NCBI GenBank assembly: GCA_047967505.1
Contig: CM106541.1
Direction: 5' to 3' (one strand)
Length of the DNA stretch: 64,000 bases
Source: Dipteris shenzhenensis
Taxonomy: Eukaryota; Polypodiophyta; Polypodiopsida; Gleicheniales
Position 1 is the first letter of the stretch, and the number at the start of each line of letters is the position of its first letter. The notes below the pieces were generated by a model. It saw nothing but the letters and a program-made list of their open reading frames with translations, searched no databases and was not told the DNA's origin. Below are positions 42,437 to 52,351 of the stretch, piece after piece. The position numbers were made by a program, and so were the translations under genes.

Positions 42437-45400
42437 GGATTATCAGTTGGAACATACAGGGCCTAGGTGGCGTCCCACATCGCCGCCGCAGACAGCTGAT
42501 CCGGGATCAGCTTCATCCAGGTGTTACTGGTGGTCCCATTGATATATTATTTATTCAAGAGCACAAGCTGGATTATAGAGATTGTGCCAAGTCAGGCAAG
42601 TTGCTCTCAGGACATACTTTTTGGTCGCCTGCATTGGGCACTAGGGGAGGCACTTCTATTTCAGTTTCGCAGTCGGTTCTCCCCTTAGTTGTTGGGCACG
42701 GAGTCATTATCCCCTCTAGAGCTCAGTGGATTATTCTCTTGATTGGAGGGCGTAAGGTTGGCTTCCTCAACCTATATGCCTCCAACATTAGAGGGGAACG
42801 TGTCCTTATGTGGAAGACTTTGCTCTCCTGGGCCCCCATTGTGGATTCTTGGGTGATTGGAGGTGACTTTAACATGGTCGAGTTACCTTCAGACAAAAAA
42901 GGGGGTAGAGAAGGCGGACTTCACTCTTTGGAGAGAGCAGCTTGGGATGCCTTCCTTTTCCATTTCTGTGGCAGAGATACTTGGTGTGATGATGCCTTTC
43001 TTATTCAGCCACAGTCCCTCCTGTTCTCTTGGTCGAACAGGAGGCAACAGATGCCTATTCATGCACGCATTGACAGATTTTATGTAGATGACTGGGCACT
43101 TGACAGAGGGGGATCGGTATGCATTGCTGCAGGGGTTTCCACCTCAGACCATTTCCCTGTTGTTTTGGCTATCTCAGAGCCTCACTTGAGAGGCCGATCA
43201 GCCAGCATCAGGATCCCAGATGCCTTTTACACAGAGGAGGACCTTACAGAGGCAGCCCTACGGGTATGGTTTGCTCATGTCCAGGGAGGGCAGCCACATC
43301 CTTCACATTTAGCCGCTGCCCTCTCTGGTATTAGTGACTTTTACTGCTCAGTTGCTTCTACCAGTAGACGAGATATTCTCAGACGTGAGATTGGTGTTCG
43401 CCAACAGTTAGCAGCTTTGCAGAGGGAAGAGCAGAAACGGCCTTCAGATGCTTGGATTCAGGAGCGCCTTGCTGCAGCGAGGGCTCACTTGCAGTTATTG
43501 CTTGATCAGAGAGCAGAGTATGCCTTTCATGCACGGGAGTCCTTCTGGATTCAGATGGGTGGTAGAGTCAATAAACACTTCTTCTCTACTCTTGGCCCTA
43601 GACATAGTAGAGAGAGTGTATCTCAGCTTATTGACTCACATGGGGTTTTACAGACAGAGCCAGATGACGTCTTACGCATAGCTTCAGATTTCTATGCCAC
43701 CCTCCTTACTGCTGATCCTGAGACACACGATATAGAGGATGCTAGACAGGCTATTTGGCAGAGTATCCCAGTGTTGGTGAATCCGGATTTGCATGTTCTA
43801 CTTGATGCACCTTTCACCAACACAGAGTTCAGGACTGCACTTTCAGCCCTTCACAAGGGCAAGTGCCCAGGTTTAGATGGCCTCACTCCGTCTTTTTTCA
43901 TTGCATTTTGGGATATGATTGGAGACTATATTACTTCAGCCATGCAGGCCATTTGGGACTCTGGCGAGATGCCTGAATCGCTTACAGAGGGCCTCATCCA
44001 CCTTATCCCAAAAGGAGGTAGCAGAAATTTATTGTCCCAGTGGAGGCCTATCACACTTCTGGGGACTTGTTACAAGATTCTGGCCAAGGCTATCAGCCTC
44101 CGATTGCAGCCACTTCTCCCTGATCTTATCCACGACACTCAAACGGGATTTGTGCATGGCAGAAGTATTTTTGATAACATTTTTTCTTTCTGGGAAGCTT
44201 CAGAGTGGGCCGTGCAGAGTGGCCAGAATCTTGCCATTCTACTGTTGGATTTTGAAAAAGCTTATGACAGAGTAGATTGGAGTTTTTTGGAGGGCACCCT
44301 ACTACGCTTTGGATTCACTGATGTTTGGATCAGAGGTGTTTCCTCTTTGTACAGATCAGCCCATAGCCAGGTACTTATTGGTGGGGTAAGGGGTGAGAGA
44401 TTTCAGATTTCGAGATCAGTCCGTCAGGGATGCCCCCTTGCTCCTTTCCTTTTTTTATTCGTGGCCGAAGCTATGAGCATCTATGTTAGATCTCAAGCTG
44501 ACATCTTTGGGCTGAGACTTCCTATCAGAAGAGAAGAGGAGCTGCTTGACAGTGAGTTGGCTGATGACACAGCGATTTATTTGGATGCCTCTCCATTGAC
44601 TTCTTTCAGGACAGCATTGGATTTATTTTGCTTGGCGGCAGGGGCGCAGATAAATTGGCATAAATCCAATGGCTTTTGGATCAGTGATGAGGACACTCCA
44701 GTTTGGGGACTTGACATAGGGTTCACTTGGGTTCAGAGGGGTGTGCCTATCAGGTATTTGGGCTGCCAGGTCGGCTTGGGTATTTCTACCACGCAGCAGT
44801 TTGCTCCCGTGTTGGAGAGCATCAGAAGGAAGCTTCTCTTTTGGAGCTCAGCCAAGCTGGATCTTGCCTCTAGAGTTGTGGTGGTCAACCAGGTCCTTTT
44901 GGCCACGGCCTGGTTTATCTGTTCATGTTGGTGCCGTTCTAGGGACTGCATCATTCAGCTCAGAAGACCGATCAGGAACTTTCTCTGGAGTGGGCTTGAT
45001 GGCACAGCAGATGCCTTAGCCAGGGTGGCTTGGGAGACCCTCATCCTCCCTACACAGGATGGGGGTCTCAATATTATTGATCCAGATTTACAGTGCAGAG
45101 CCTTACTTTGCAAGATAGTGGTGCGAGGACTTATGCCAGGACAGGAACCGTGGAAGGACTTTCTTATCAGCAGCATACAGAGGTGCACACCTTCCTCAGG
45201 AGGAGACTGGATGAGCAGTGTTAGATGGATTTTCACCTCAGCACACCTCAGATCACCTTCATCCCCTCTCATGGTTGCCATTCTGAAAGCTTGGGCTAGT
45301 TTCAGAAGCTCTCTTCGGAGGATTCCTCCTTCCTCCCGGGAAGAGATTGATAGGCAGCCCATCATGTGGAACGACAGTATTTTAGATGATCGTGGCAGAC

Positions 45401-46773
45401 CACTGGGTGCCTCACTCTACATGCAGTGGGCCAGGTGGGAGAGGGGACCTGCTTCTTCTTTGGGATCTTGGAAAGCCTTCCGTAGGCTTCCAGAGGAAAC
45501 CAAGTCAGGGTTGATAGGACATCTCAGAGGGAGTGCAGGGAGGATCTTGCAGATTGAGTCAGCCCTTCCAGAGGCTTGGATAGACACAGATGATATGCCT
45601 CTCACTACCTCCACTTGGGCAGGTACTTTCTCGAGAGGCGGGGTTCCACTTCAGGTCTTAGCCTTCCGAGGTGCACAGGAGGATGCTTTGGTTTTCAGTG
45701 TCCAGGATGGTGGCAGATTGCTCAGATCTACAGATGATATATTGCTTGAGTCTGCTTTTCAGCCTATCAGGGTCGTAGGCCTTTTGATGCAGGGATCAGA
45801 TTCAGAGTGGTTCTTAGACCCTGACCCCCAGTTACTCTCCACCGGGTCTTGGAGACTTTGGCTCTATGGAGGAGTTCCCATCAGGTATTTACAGTGGGAC
45901 CCCGGAGAGTGGGAGTGGATTGACGCGGGGCATCGAGAGAAGACCATCCCCTTCTTTCGTTACACGGTCAGTAATGCCAGGAGATTTCAGCTCAGTAGTA
46001 GAGGTTGGAGACCCTCCAGAGTTCCTCATTGGGAGACTTTTGGTATTACTGCGGATCAGCAGAGGTGCTTCTGGAGGAGGCTCTAGAAATCCCACAGGAA
46101 TAGAAAGATCACTATCTTCTTTTGGCTTTCTATTCATGGAGGGATTGCAGTGAACCTTTGGAGGTCCAGATTCGGAGCCGACCCTACTTGCCCTCGTTGC
46201 CTTTCTGCTTCGGAGTCTATTCAGCATTGCTTATGGGATTGCAGACAGGCGAGATTGATTTGGATGGGGATAGCCAGGATCTTCAGTCACTTTGCCCATT
46301 CCCCACTCTTTATGACTTGGGGCTCGGTGGCTTGGCTTTCTCTTACAGGACCTCAGGTTTTCTATGAGGGACTTGACTCCTCCCGGGCCATTTCAGTTCG
46401 ACATCATCGGGTTGAGCTCTGCTCGTTGGATGTGGTTACACACCGTCCTTTTACAGCTGTACATGCCTCTGTGGATACTTCTTGGGAGATTATAGCGAGC
46501 ATAGCAGCCTGGCATATCTGGAGATCCAGATGCACAGAGGCTATGGAGGGTACTCAGGTTCATCCCTCGCACACATTGGCTAGTATCTGGACAGACATCG
46601 TACACACTCTGATGGCCGTATGGACGGGTATGCAGGGGGACTCCCGTGCAGCCTCAGCTAGGAGGGCTTCTTTCTTCAGGGAATGGAAGGATTCTCCTTT
46701 CTTCTCTGAATCTACTACAGGGTTGAGATGGCACTTTCATCCTCAGCCTTGGTTTCTTTCCACCTCACTCTGA
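42433..46773 (+). pseudogene. LINE-A2 ORF2 endonuclease-RT, single in-frame nonsense codon
   Basis: The ATG at 42433 overlaps the ORF1 stop (ATGA), suggesting termination-reinitiation. Domains in order are an APE endonuclease (MRIISWNIQGLGG; LFIQEHKLD; VIGGDFNMVELP at about 142; HARIDRFYV; SDHFPVVL at about 237), RT, thumb and a zinc motif. RT has GLTPSFF, QWRPITLLGTCYKILAKAISLRL, LDFEKAYDRVDW, RQGCPLAPFLFLF at about 662 and catalytic ELADDTAIYLDA at about 707. The thumb has RYLGCQVGLGIS, and the zinc motif CPRCLSASESIQHCLWDC lies at about 1253. The active-site box reads LADD rather than the usual Y/FADD, shared with LINE-A1. A TAG at 46084-46086 (codon 1218) interrupts an otherwise open 1446-codon frame before the zinc motif; LINE-A1 and the flanking sequence indicate TGG there. 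The poly(A) ends at 46882. This is the youngest-looking LINE in the window. Confidence 0.93.
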
Positions 46774-46882
46774 GGGGGTTTTTTATTATCCTCATGATTT
46801 CATGATGTATTCCGCTTTGAGCTTGCTCTCGCGGGTTTTTGTTCTTACTTAATAGAAGTCTTTTTCATGGAAAAAAAAAAAA

Positions 46883-47430
46883 GTGGAACTCAGAAAGGAG
46901 GTACCTGTAAAGTGGTATTGGAGGAAAGAAACCAGTCCCAAAAAAAGCCCACAGGAAACCCACAGAGAAGAGAAAAAGAGTATATGTGTAAAGAGAAAGA
47001 AGGGAAAGAGGGATGTAGAGGTCGAGAAAGGATAGAAAACAATTTTGTAGAGGAAGAAAGGAGAAAAAACCAGTAAAAAACCCCATATGAACTATATTTT
47101 TGAGGAAAATGGAAGATTTTGGCGATGGGAAAGTGTAGCAGACCCAGAGACTGAAGAGGGGAGAAACGGGAGCGAAGGCCTTCAAGATCAGTGTGCAGCT
47201 ATAGTCCGGAGGCAGAACCCTGCGTGGAAAACAGTCTAGAAACCAGATATGATGTGGGAGCAGCAGACTGCAACAGACGAAATGGTCCGTACAGGCCATA
47301 CAACTGTACGGAAGCTATACGGAAATCTGACAGGCTGTACGGCGGCTGATGACGGCTCCAAAAGGCCGATTTCAGGGCATTGATGCAGTAGTGCAGCAGG
47401 GTGCTGATGTTCATGGGCTGGTTGCGGGGG
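46883..47430 (-). mobile_element. LINE-B1 5' UTR, resumed after LINE-A2
   Basis: After the right LINE-A2 target duplication (46878-46891) the sequence CAGAAAGGAGGTACCTGTAAA parallels the LINE-B2 5' UTR (51668 onwards), proving that LINE-A2 split LINE-B1 here. On the minus strand the UTR includes CCGTACA words at 47283-47345 (CCGTACAG, TCCGTACAG, TGTACGGACC), a smaller version of the LINE-B2 motif cluster. Confidence 0.85.
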
Positions 47431-47446
47431 GCTTTGGAGCACACAC
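47431..47446. repeat. Target-site duplication of LINE-B2, left copy
   Basis: GCTTTGGAGCACACAC lies directly against the LINE-B2 poly(T) at 47447. The same 16 bp recurs at 55422-55437, to the right of the B2/D1 block. Confidence 0.9.
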
Positions 47447-49693
47447 TTTTTTTTTGTGGGAAGAAATCTTTTATTTTTGTGGAATAATTACATTCATAGT
47501 TACTTCAAAAACGAAGTAGCTACTACTCAACTAAAGATCTCAGTATAAGCTGTATACACATCCTGATCAATCAAACGAGTCTGAAAACAATCGTAGAATG
47601 ATTGTTGCAGAGATCGTTTGAAAAAAAAAAAGGATGAAAATAGTGGATCACCAAAGACTCTATGATTTCTATCCATCCATAAAGTTCATAGGGTCCAATA
47701 TCGCACCCATACAAAAAATAAATCAAAACCCTGTCTCTGTGGATGAAAGCCAAACAACCAGAAAACCCTGCCAAAAGTAACAGTAGGAAATCGCTGTCAA
47801 AGCCTCTGTCTGATAAGAGCAATGAGATCAGAAGTATTTGGACAGGACCAAAAGATGTGAAACACTGATTCAGTAGATTGCGGGCATCTGTGACAAACAG
47901 ATGAAGCAATATGTCTGTGTGCGAGTAACTGTCCAGATGGAAAAATGCCAAGGAGAACTTGCCATAGGAAAAGCTGTTGTCGAAGAGGGACTTTGTAATG
48001 CCAAAGGAGACGCAGCCTTTTTCTCCACCACTTCATTGGACGATCCATATGCCAAACAGTATTTGCTCTGTTGGAAATCCAAGGTGGAGGTAATAACACT
48101 TTATACAGTGATGACACTGTGATATGTGAGAGCTTCAAAGGACGGGCATATGAGGAAGGAGAGCGTAAAATCCAATCCTCAAGCCGATGCTGAATTTCCA
48201 AATGAGGTACCGGCAAGTACGGTTGGAGCATTGCTGAAATTTTATGCCATAAAGGACGATAATGAGCTCCCAAGCCATATTTGTGAGCAGCCAAAGAAAA
48301 AGATAGAATTGTGCCATCATCCTAAAGTACATCCGCCACAGATGAAATGCCTTTGAAGGAGAGAAAATAAGAACGTCGGGGTTCTTGTATGGCCAAAGGT
48401 GGGTGGAATACTTTAGACCAAAAGAGATTCTCTACCCTCAAAGAGTTGCCCGAGAGAGAGTCCCTGCCTTGCCATTCCAAGTGGGATAGAATGTGTTTCC
48501 AATCAAGAAGCAGAGAAGAGACAAAAGGGCATCCTCTGATCTTGCCTTGGATAGAACCAAATAAAAAATCCCACTGAGTAGGCTACCAATTCCCAAAAGC
48601 AGATGTATGAAGATGTAATAAGAGAGAGCAGATCATGAAAGCCCAAGGCTGATCTCCTTGTATAAACAGCATCATCATTTTCCCTCTGTGAGCAAGTAAA
48701 TGCATTTGAATATTGAGAATGTTCAGACCCCCGTGCATCTTTGGAGAACAGAGACGATGCATGGAGAGTAATCTGAGACTTTTCTTGCCATGTTTTGAAC
48801 GCCAGAAAATTTCCATGATAGCTAACATAAATGAAACCAGATCTGCCTTAGTGAACATAGTGAGAGGCATATAAAATTGTATGTATGCTATCAAAATGGA
48901 TTGTGTAATTCGCAGACGAACATGTAATGGCCAAGTTGCAAGCTTCCAATATTCAAGTTTTGCCCTTAACTTTACTAGCACCCAATCAGTTTGTTGTGAA
49001 CGGGTGAGTCCCCAGCCTAGAGGATAACCAAGATGTCGAATGAATTGAGAAGCGGGGACAATTTCCCCCATGTAAAGGCAGCAATTTTGATTTCTGAAAA
49101 TTTACCCGAAGGCCAGCAGCCAATCCATATGTAGAAAGAGCATGCATAATCATGGACAGATCAGCCCGAGTATTTTTTGGAGTAAAGAATGAATCATCAG
49201 CATATGCCTGAGCAATCATGCTGCGACTGCCATGAATCTCCAAACCGTGCAGCTGGTCAGTGTCCAAGAGGTGATCCAAATATTGAAGCAGTGGATGAGT
49301 GGCTATGGCAAAGAGTAAAGCACTCAGTGGACATCCTTGTCTGACAGAGCAAGCAAGAGTCCAGGATGGAGAAATATCTCCTAAAAGTATGCAGGCAGCT
49401 TCACTATCTTGATATAGCCAATTGATGAGTTGCTGCATTTTTGTGCCAAAACCCAAAGCCTGCATAGTCGATGAAATGAAATCCCACTGTACTGTATCAA
49501 AAGCTATGGCAATATCAACTTGCAATAACAAAACATCCTGCTGTGTGTATTTGGCATATTCAATTCCAATGTAGGCATTAGCAATCTTATCTGTGATATG
49601 CCTACGAAGCCATATTGCGCAGGATGCAACCCATCATGTAAAAACCCCTTTAGCCGATCAACAATCATTTTGGTAGTGACTTTGTAAATTACA
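47447..49693 (-). pseudogene. LINE-B2 ORF2 RT part, frameshifted
   Basis: Poly(T) 47447-47455 is the poly(A) end. Minus-strand motifs are MLLQVDIAIAFDTVQWDFI, RQGCPLSALLFAIATHPLL, AQAYADDSFFTPKNT (about 49200), HLGYPLGWGLT, HVRLRITQSILIAYIQFYMPL and the zinc motif CHRCPQSTESVFHIFWSC (about 47870). Lesions are frameshifts near 49610, 49070, 48580 and 47800, plus small deletions relative to B1. At 49693 RT sequence is fused to endonuclease sequence; everything between VIYK...VNDCHY-type RT start and the endonuclease C-terminus is missing. Confidence 0.92.
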
Positions 49694-50359
49694 GGCATAG
49701 TCAATCCACATTTTGCATGCGAAATCCCCATTTTGTTGGGGAGCGACACTATACCAACGATCCAGTCGTGCCTGATAAGCGAAAAGAGCATTATGTTGAA
49801 AAGTGTAGCGCGGTGACAAAGGCTGCAATTCCTTCCAAAGGTCAACCAGATCCAAATGCAAAAGTAGTTGAGACCATGCATGCCTTTCAGGAGATAACAT
49901 ATGATCATGTCTGGAAGTGTTGTCTCCCTGTTGTGGAGCATTATTGAAATCCCCACATATGTAGGCATGATATCTCCACGGATATTGTTGCATAGCATCC
50001 CAAATTGCAGTTCTGTCTCGAGATGACTGAGGTGCATAAATTGAAGCAAATTCAAACACCTCTCCTCTAATAATGCATTGGAGAACAAGCCATCTGCCTT
50101 TGTTGTCATTTAATGCAATGACTGGTTGAAGCTCATGTTTGATCAGAAGGACAACCCCTGAGAAAGAGTGCTCTCCAGCATAGAAAATGTCATATCCACA
50201 GTAGTGTCCTGTCTTGCCTGCATAAATATGTTGGTTGTGCTCTTGTAATGCCACTATGTCAGGCTGAAATCTGTTGATGTACAGCGACACAGATTTCCAT
50301 TTCCTACTGTCACACATGCCCTGGACATTGAGTGTAAAACATGTGATGTGAGCAGTCAT
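49694..50359 (-). pseudogene. LINE-B2 ORF2 endonuclease part, C-terminally deleted
   Basis: It begins MTAHITCFTLNVQGMCDSRKW at 50359, with PDIVALQEHNQ, YICGDFNNAPQQGD and ARLDRWYSVAPQQ. The frame stops being endonuclease at about 49694, before the SDHAPLW block. There a GGCATA word shared by both sides marks the deletion junction with RT. Confidence 0.9.
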
Positions 50360-50415
50360 ATATACATATATTTATAGTAATGTAACAACTATGTACAGCA
50401 GCAAAATGTATGAGG

Positions 50416-51651
50416 TCAGCCTTGCATTTCTATCTCAGGGTCGAGGCCTCGCCCCTGAGAAGAAGTAGTCGCCTGAGAAGTAGACAGCAAAGCAGCAACC
50501 TCTTCTTCAGGGAAGAGTGTTCTGCTGGCTGTTACTGCAGCCCATGTAATCCCAATTCCTGTATTTATCTCTGCGGTGTTTCCGCTAGAAGATGCACCAT
50601 TCCAAGTGCGGGGGGGTGGAATTCTTCGAGCAGAAATAACTTTTCTTGGGCTCTGCCAGCCATCAGTTGAAGGTTGCTTTCCTTTGGGCAAGGATTGAGT
50701 AGCAGGAGGTGAATGTGAAGTGAGATTCGCATTGGTAGCTACTGGATCTTTGCCTTTATCCTGACTCCCAGAATGTTGTCTACTGCTTTTATTTTTGTTG
50801 GCAACTGGAGTAGGAGCATCTTTAGTAGGCATGTGGACTGGCAAGGTGACATGAGGCATTTTATGTTGGTTCATTGGACACTGTGAAGCCATGTGTCCAA
50901 ACTTTTTGCATTCAAAACAGGCCCCTGCAAATAAACCCCATTTGAGTTTATAAAATGCACTTCCCATGTTCACATTATTCACCGTGACTGAATAAGAGTC
51001 CGGTGTGGGATTATCAGTATCCCAGAGAATGCAAAATCTATTTGAGTTGCCATTTGGCCGTGGTGGGCAGACCACTTTACCTAAAGAGGCTGCAATTTTA
51101 GGCAAAAGTGAGGCCATGCATTGGGGGAAATCAACAACTTCAACCCAGACTGGGCATCTGTGTCGGATTAAAGCCTGAAAGTCCCTTGTGGGAGACCATG
51201 GCAAGACATGCACCATTTGCTGCCCAAAAAAGAGAGGTGAATGTTCCAAAAGCATTTGTCTGTGGATCTCATCCACCATGATAACCTCGAAAAAGCCCTT
51301 GGCTGCATAGTGTACTTTACGAACAAAAGAGCCAGCCAATGTGCGTGTCAGCCAGTTGCCTATCTCTGCAGCAGGTGGCATCCGGCCTGGAAAGAATAAT
51401 ATGACTGCATTCTCGACATAATCTCTGACTGGATCCACAATTTCATCAACCTCAACCATGAGGCCAACTGAAGGAACCGAGTCTTTCCACTCTTTTCTCG
51501 TATCTGCAAATCCTTCATGCATTACATCATATACTAGTTGACCCTCAAGCGTGTCATGCATCGGGTCATGCTGACCCTCAACCTGCTTTTGCTTCTTGCA
51601 GGGAGCCGAGCGCTCCTTTTGAAATGTTTTTTCATATGAATACTCTGCCAT
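50416..51651 (-). CDS. LINE-B2 ORF1, 411 residues, intact
   Basis: Same length and layout as the LINE-B1 ORF1. It starts MAEYSYEKTFQKERSAPCKKQ at 51651, with a CCHC knuckle CFECKKFGHMASQC at about residues 242-256 and ends DPEIEMQG. Mid-region differences from B1 are mostly single substitutions (for example VEN for KN near residue 84), with no indels that break frame. A conserved ORF1 in two copies whose ORF2s are broken suggests either recent insertion or trans-complementation. The function is RNA binding in the retrotransposition particle. Confidence 0.9.
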   Translation of the reverse strand: MAEYSYEKTFQKERSAPCKKQKQVEGQHDPMHDTLEGQLVYDVMHEGFADTRKEWKDSVPSVGLMVEVDEIVDPVRDYVENAVILFFPGRMPPAAEIGNWLTRTLAGSFVRKVHYAAKGFFEVIMVDEIHRQMLLEHSPLFFGQQMVHVLPWSPTRDFQALIRHRCPVWVEVVDFPQCMASLLPKIAASLGKVVCPPRPNGNSNRFCILWDTDNPTPDSYSVTVNNVNMGSAFYKLKWGLFAGACFECKKFGHMASQCPMNQHKMPHVTLPVHMPTKDAPTPVANKNKSSRQHSGSQDKGKDPVATNANLTSHSPPATQSLPKGKQPSTDGWQSPRKVISARRIPPPRTWNGASSSGNTAEINTGIGITWAAVTASRTLFPEEEVAALLSTSQATTSSQGRGLDPEIEMQG

Positions 51652-52224
51652 GACTTGGTAAGAAAAGGAGCTTGAGAATGAAGTACCTGTAAAAGGGTGG
51701 TGAAAGCCAAAAAAACCAGTCCCAAAGGAATATCAGAGGAAGCCCACAAGAGAGAAGAGGAAGTGTATAACTAGTAATGAGAGAGCAAAGGCATAGGTGG
51801 GATTTGGCGGAAAACACAGCTAGGGAAGACACCGGAGGGAAACCCCAAAACTAGTCTGACTGTACGGGAAGGCTGGGCTTGTACGGAAACGTACAGACGT
51901 ACGGACGCCGTACGGCGGCCGTATAGATGTACGGCTGAAGATTGTGCAGGGTTGCTAGCGAGAGATGCTGATGGAGGGCAAACGAACTGAAATGTATGGA
52001 GGGTGGCAGAAGTGTACGGATGCACATAAAAAAGCTTCGGAAAGGAAAAGCGGTATCGACGCACACACACGCAGGGTTGGAGCGAGATCACGCAGGTTAC
52101 GCAGGGGGAGCAGTCTGGTCGTACGGGCTGTCCTTACTGACGTACGGCACCTGTACGGCAGCCGTACATGTGTACGGGCAGAAGGGGGAGCTGTACGGGG
52201 CTCTCACGACTTGATCACCTCGAA
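51652..52224 (-). promoter_or_regulatory. LINE-B2 5' UTR with GTACGG/CCGTAC cluster
   Basis: At least eleven GTACGG words (minus-strand CCGTAC) lie within 51860-52200, including CCGTACGGCGGCCGTA and TGTACGGCAGCCGTACATGTGTACGG, plus CGTACAG and CCGTACA variants. In element sense they precede ORF1, where an internal LINE promoter is expected. The core GTAC is the SBP-box factor target. The motif CCCGTACAGCTCCC is shared with the copia leader (about 15087). Confidence 0.7.
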
Positions 52225-52241
52225 GTCCTCCATACACACAC
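52225..52241. repeat. Target-site duplication of LINE-D1, left copy
   Basis: GTCCTCCATACACACAC abuts the D1 poly(T) at 52242 and is repeated at 55397-55413 at the other end of D1. It shows that D1 landed in the 5' end of LINE-B2. Confidence 0.9.
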
Positions 52242-52351
52242 TTTTTTTTTTTTTGGTAAAATCCATTGTATTTATAAGCTCATGAATTTACAATATGGGA
52301 AGTCTCCCACACACTAGCATAGAACTCCGAAAGAGAGCCCGATAGAAGAAC

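Noticed and set aside
47199-47444. Small minus-strand ORF at the start of LINE-B1 5' UTR
   Set aside because: Not shared in frame with LINE-B2 and interrupted by the target site; most likely UTR sequence.
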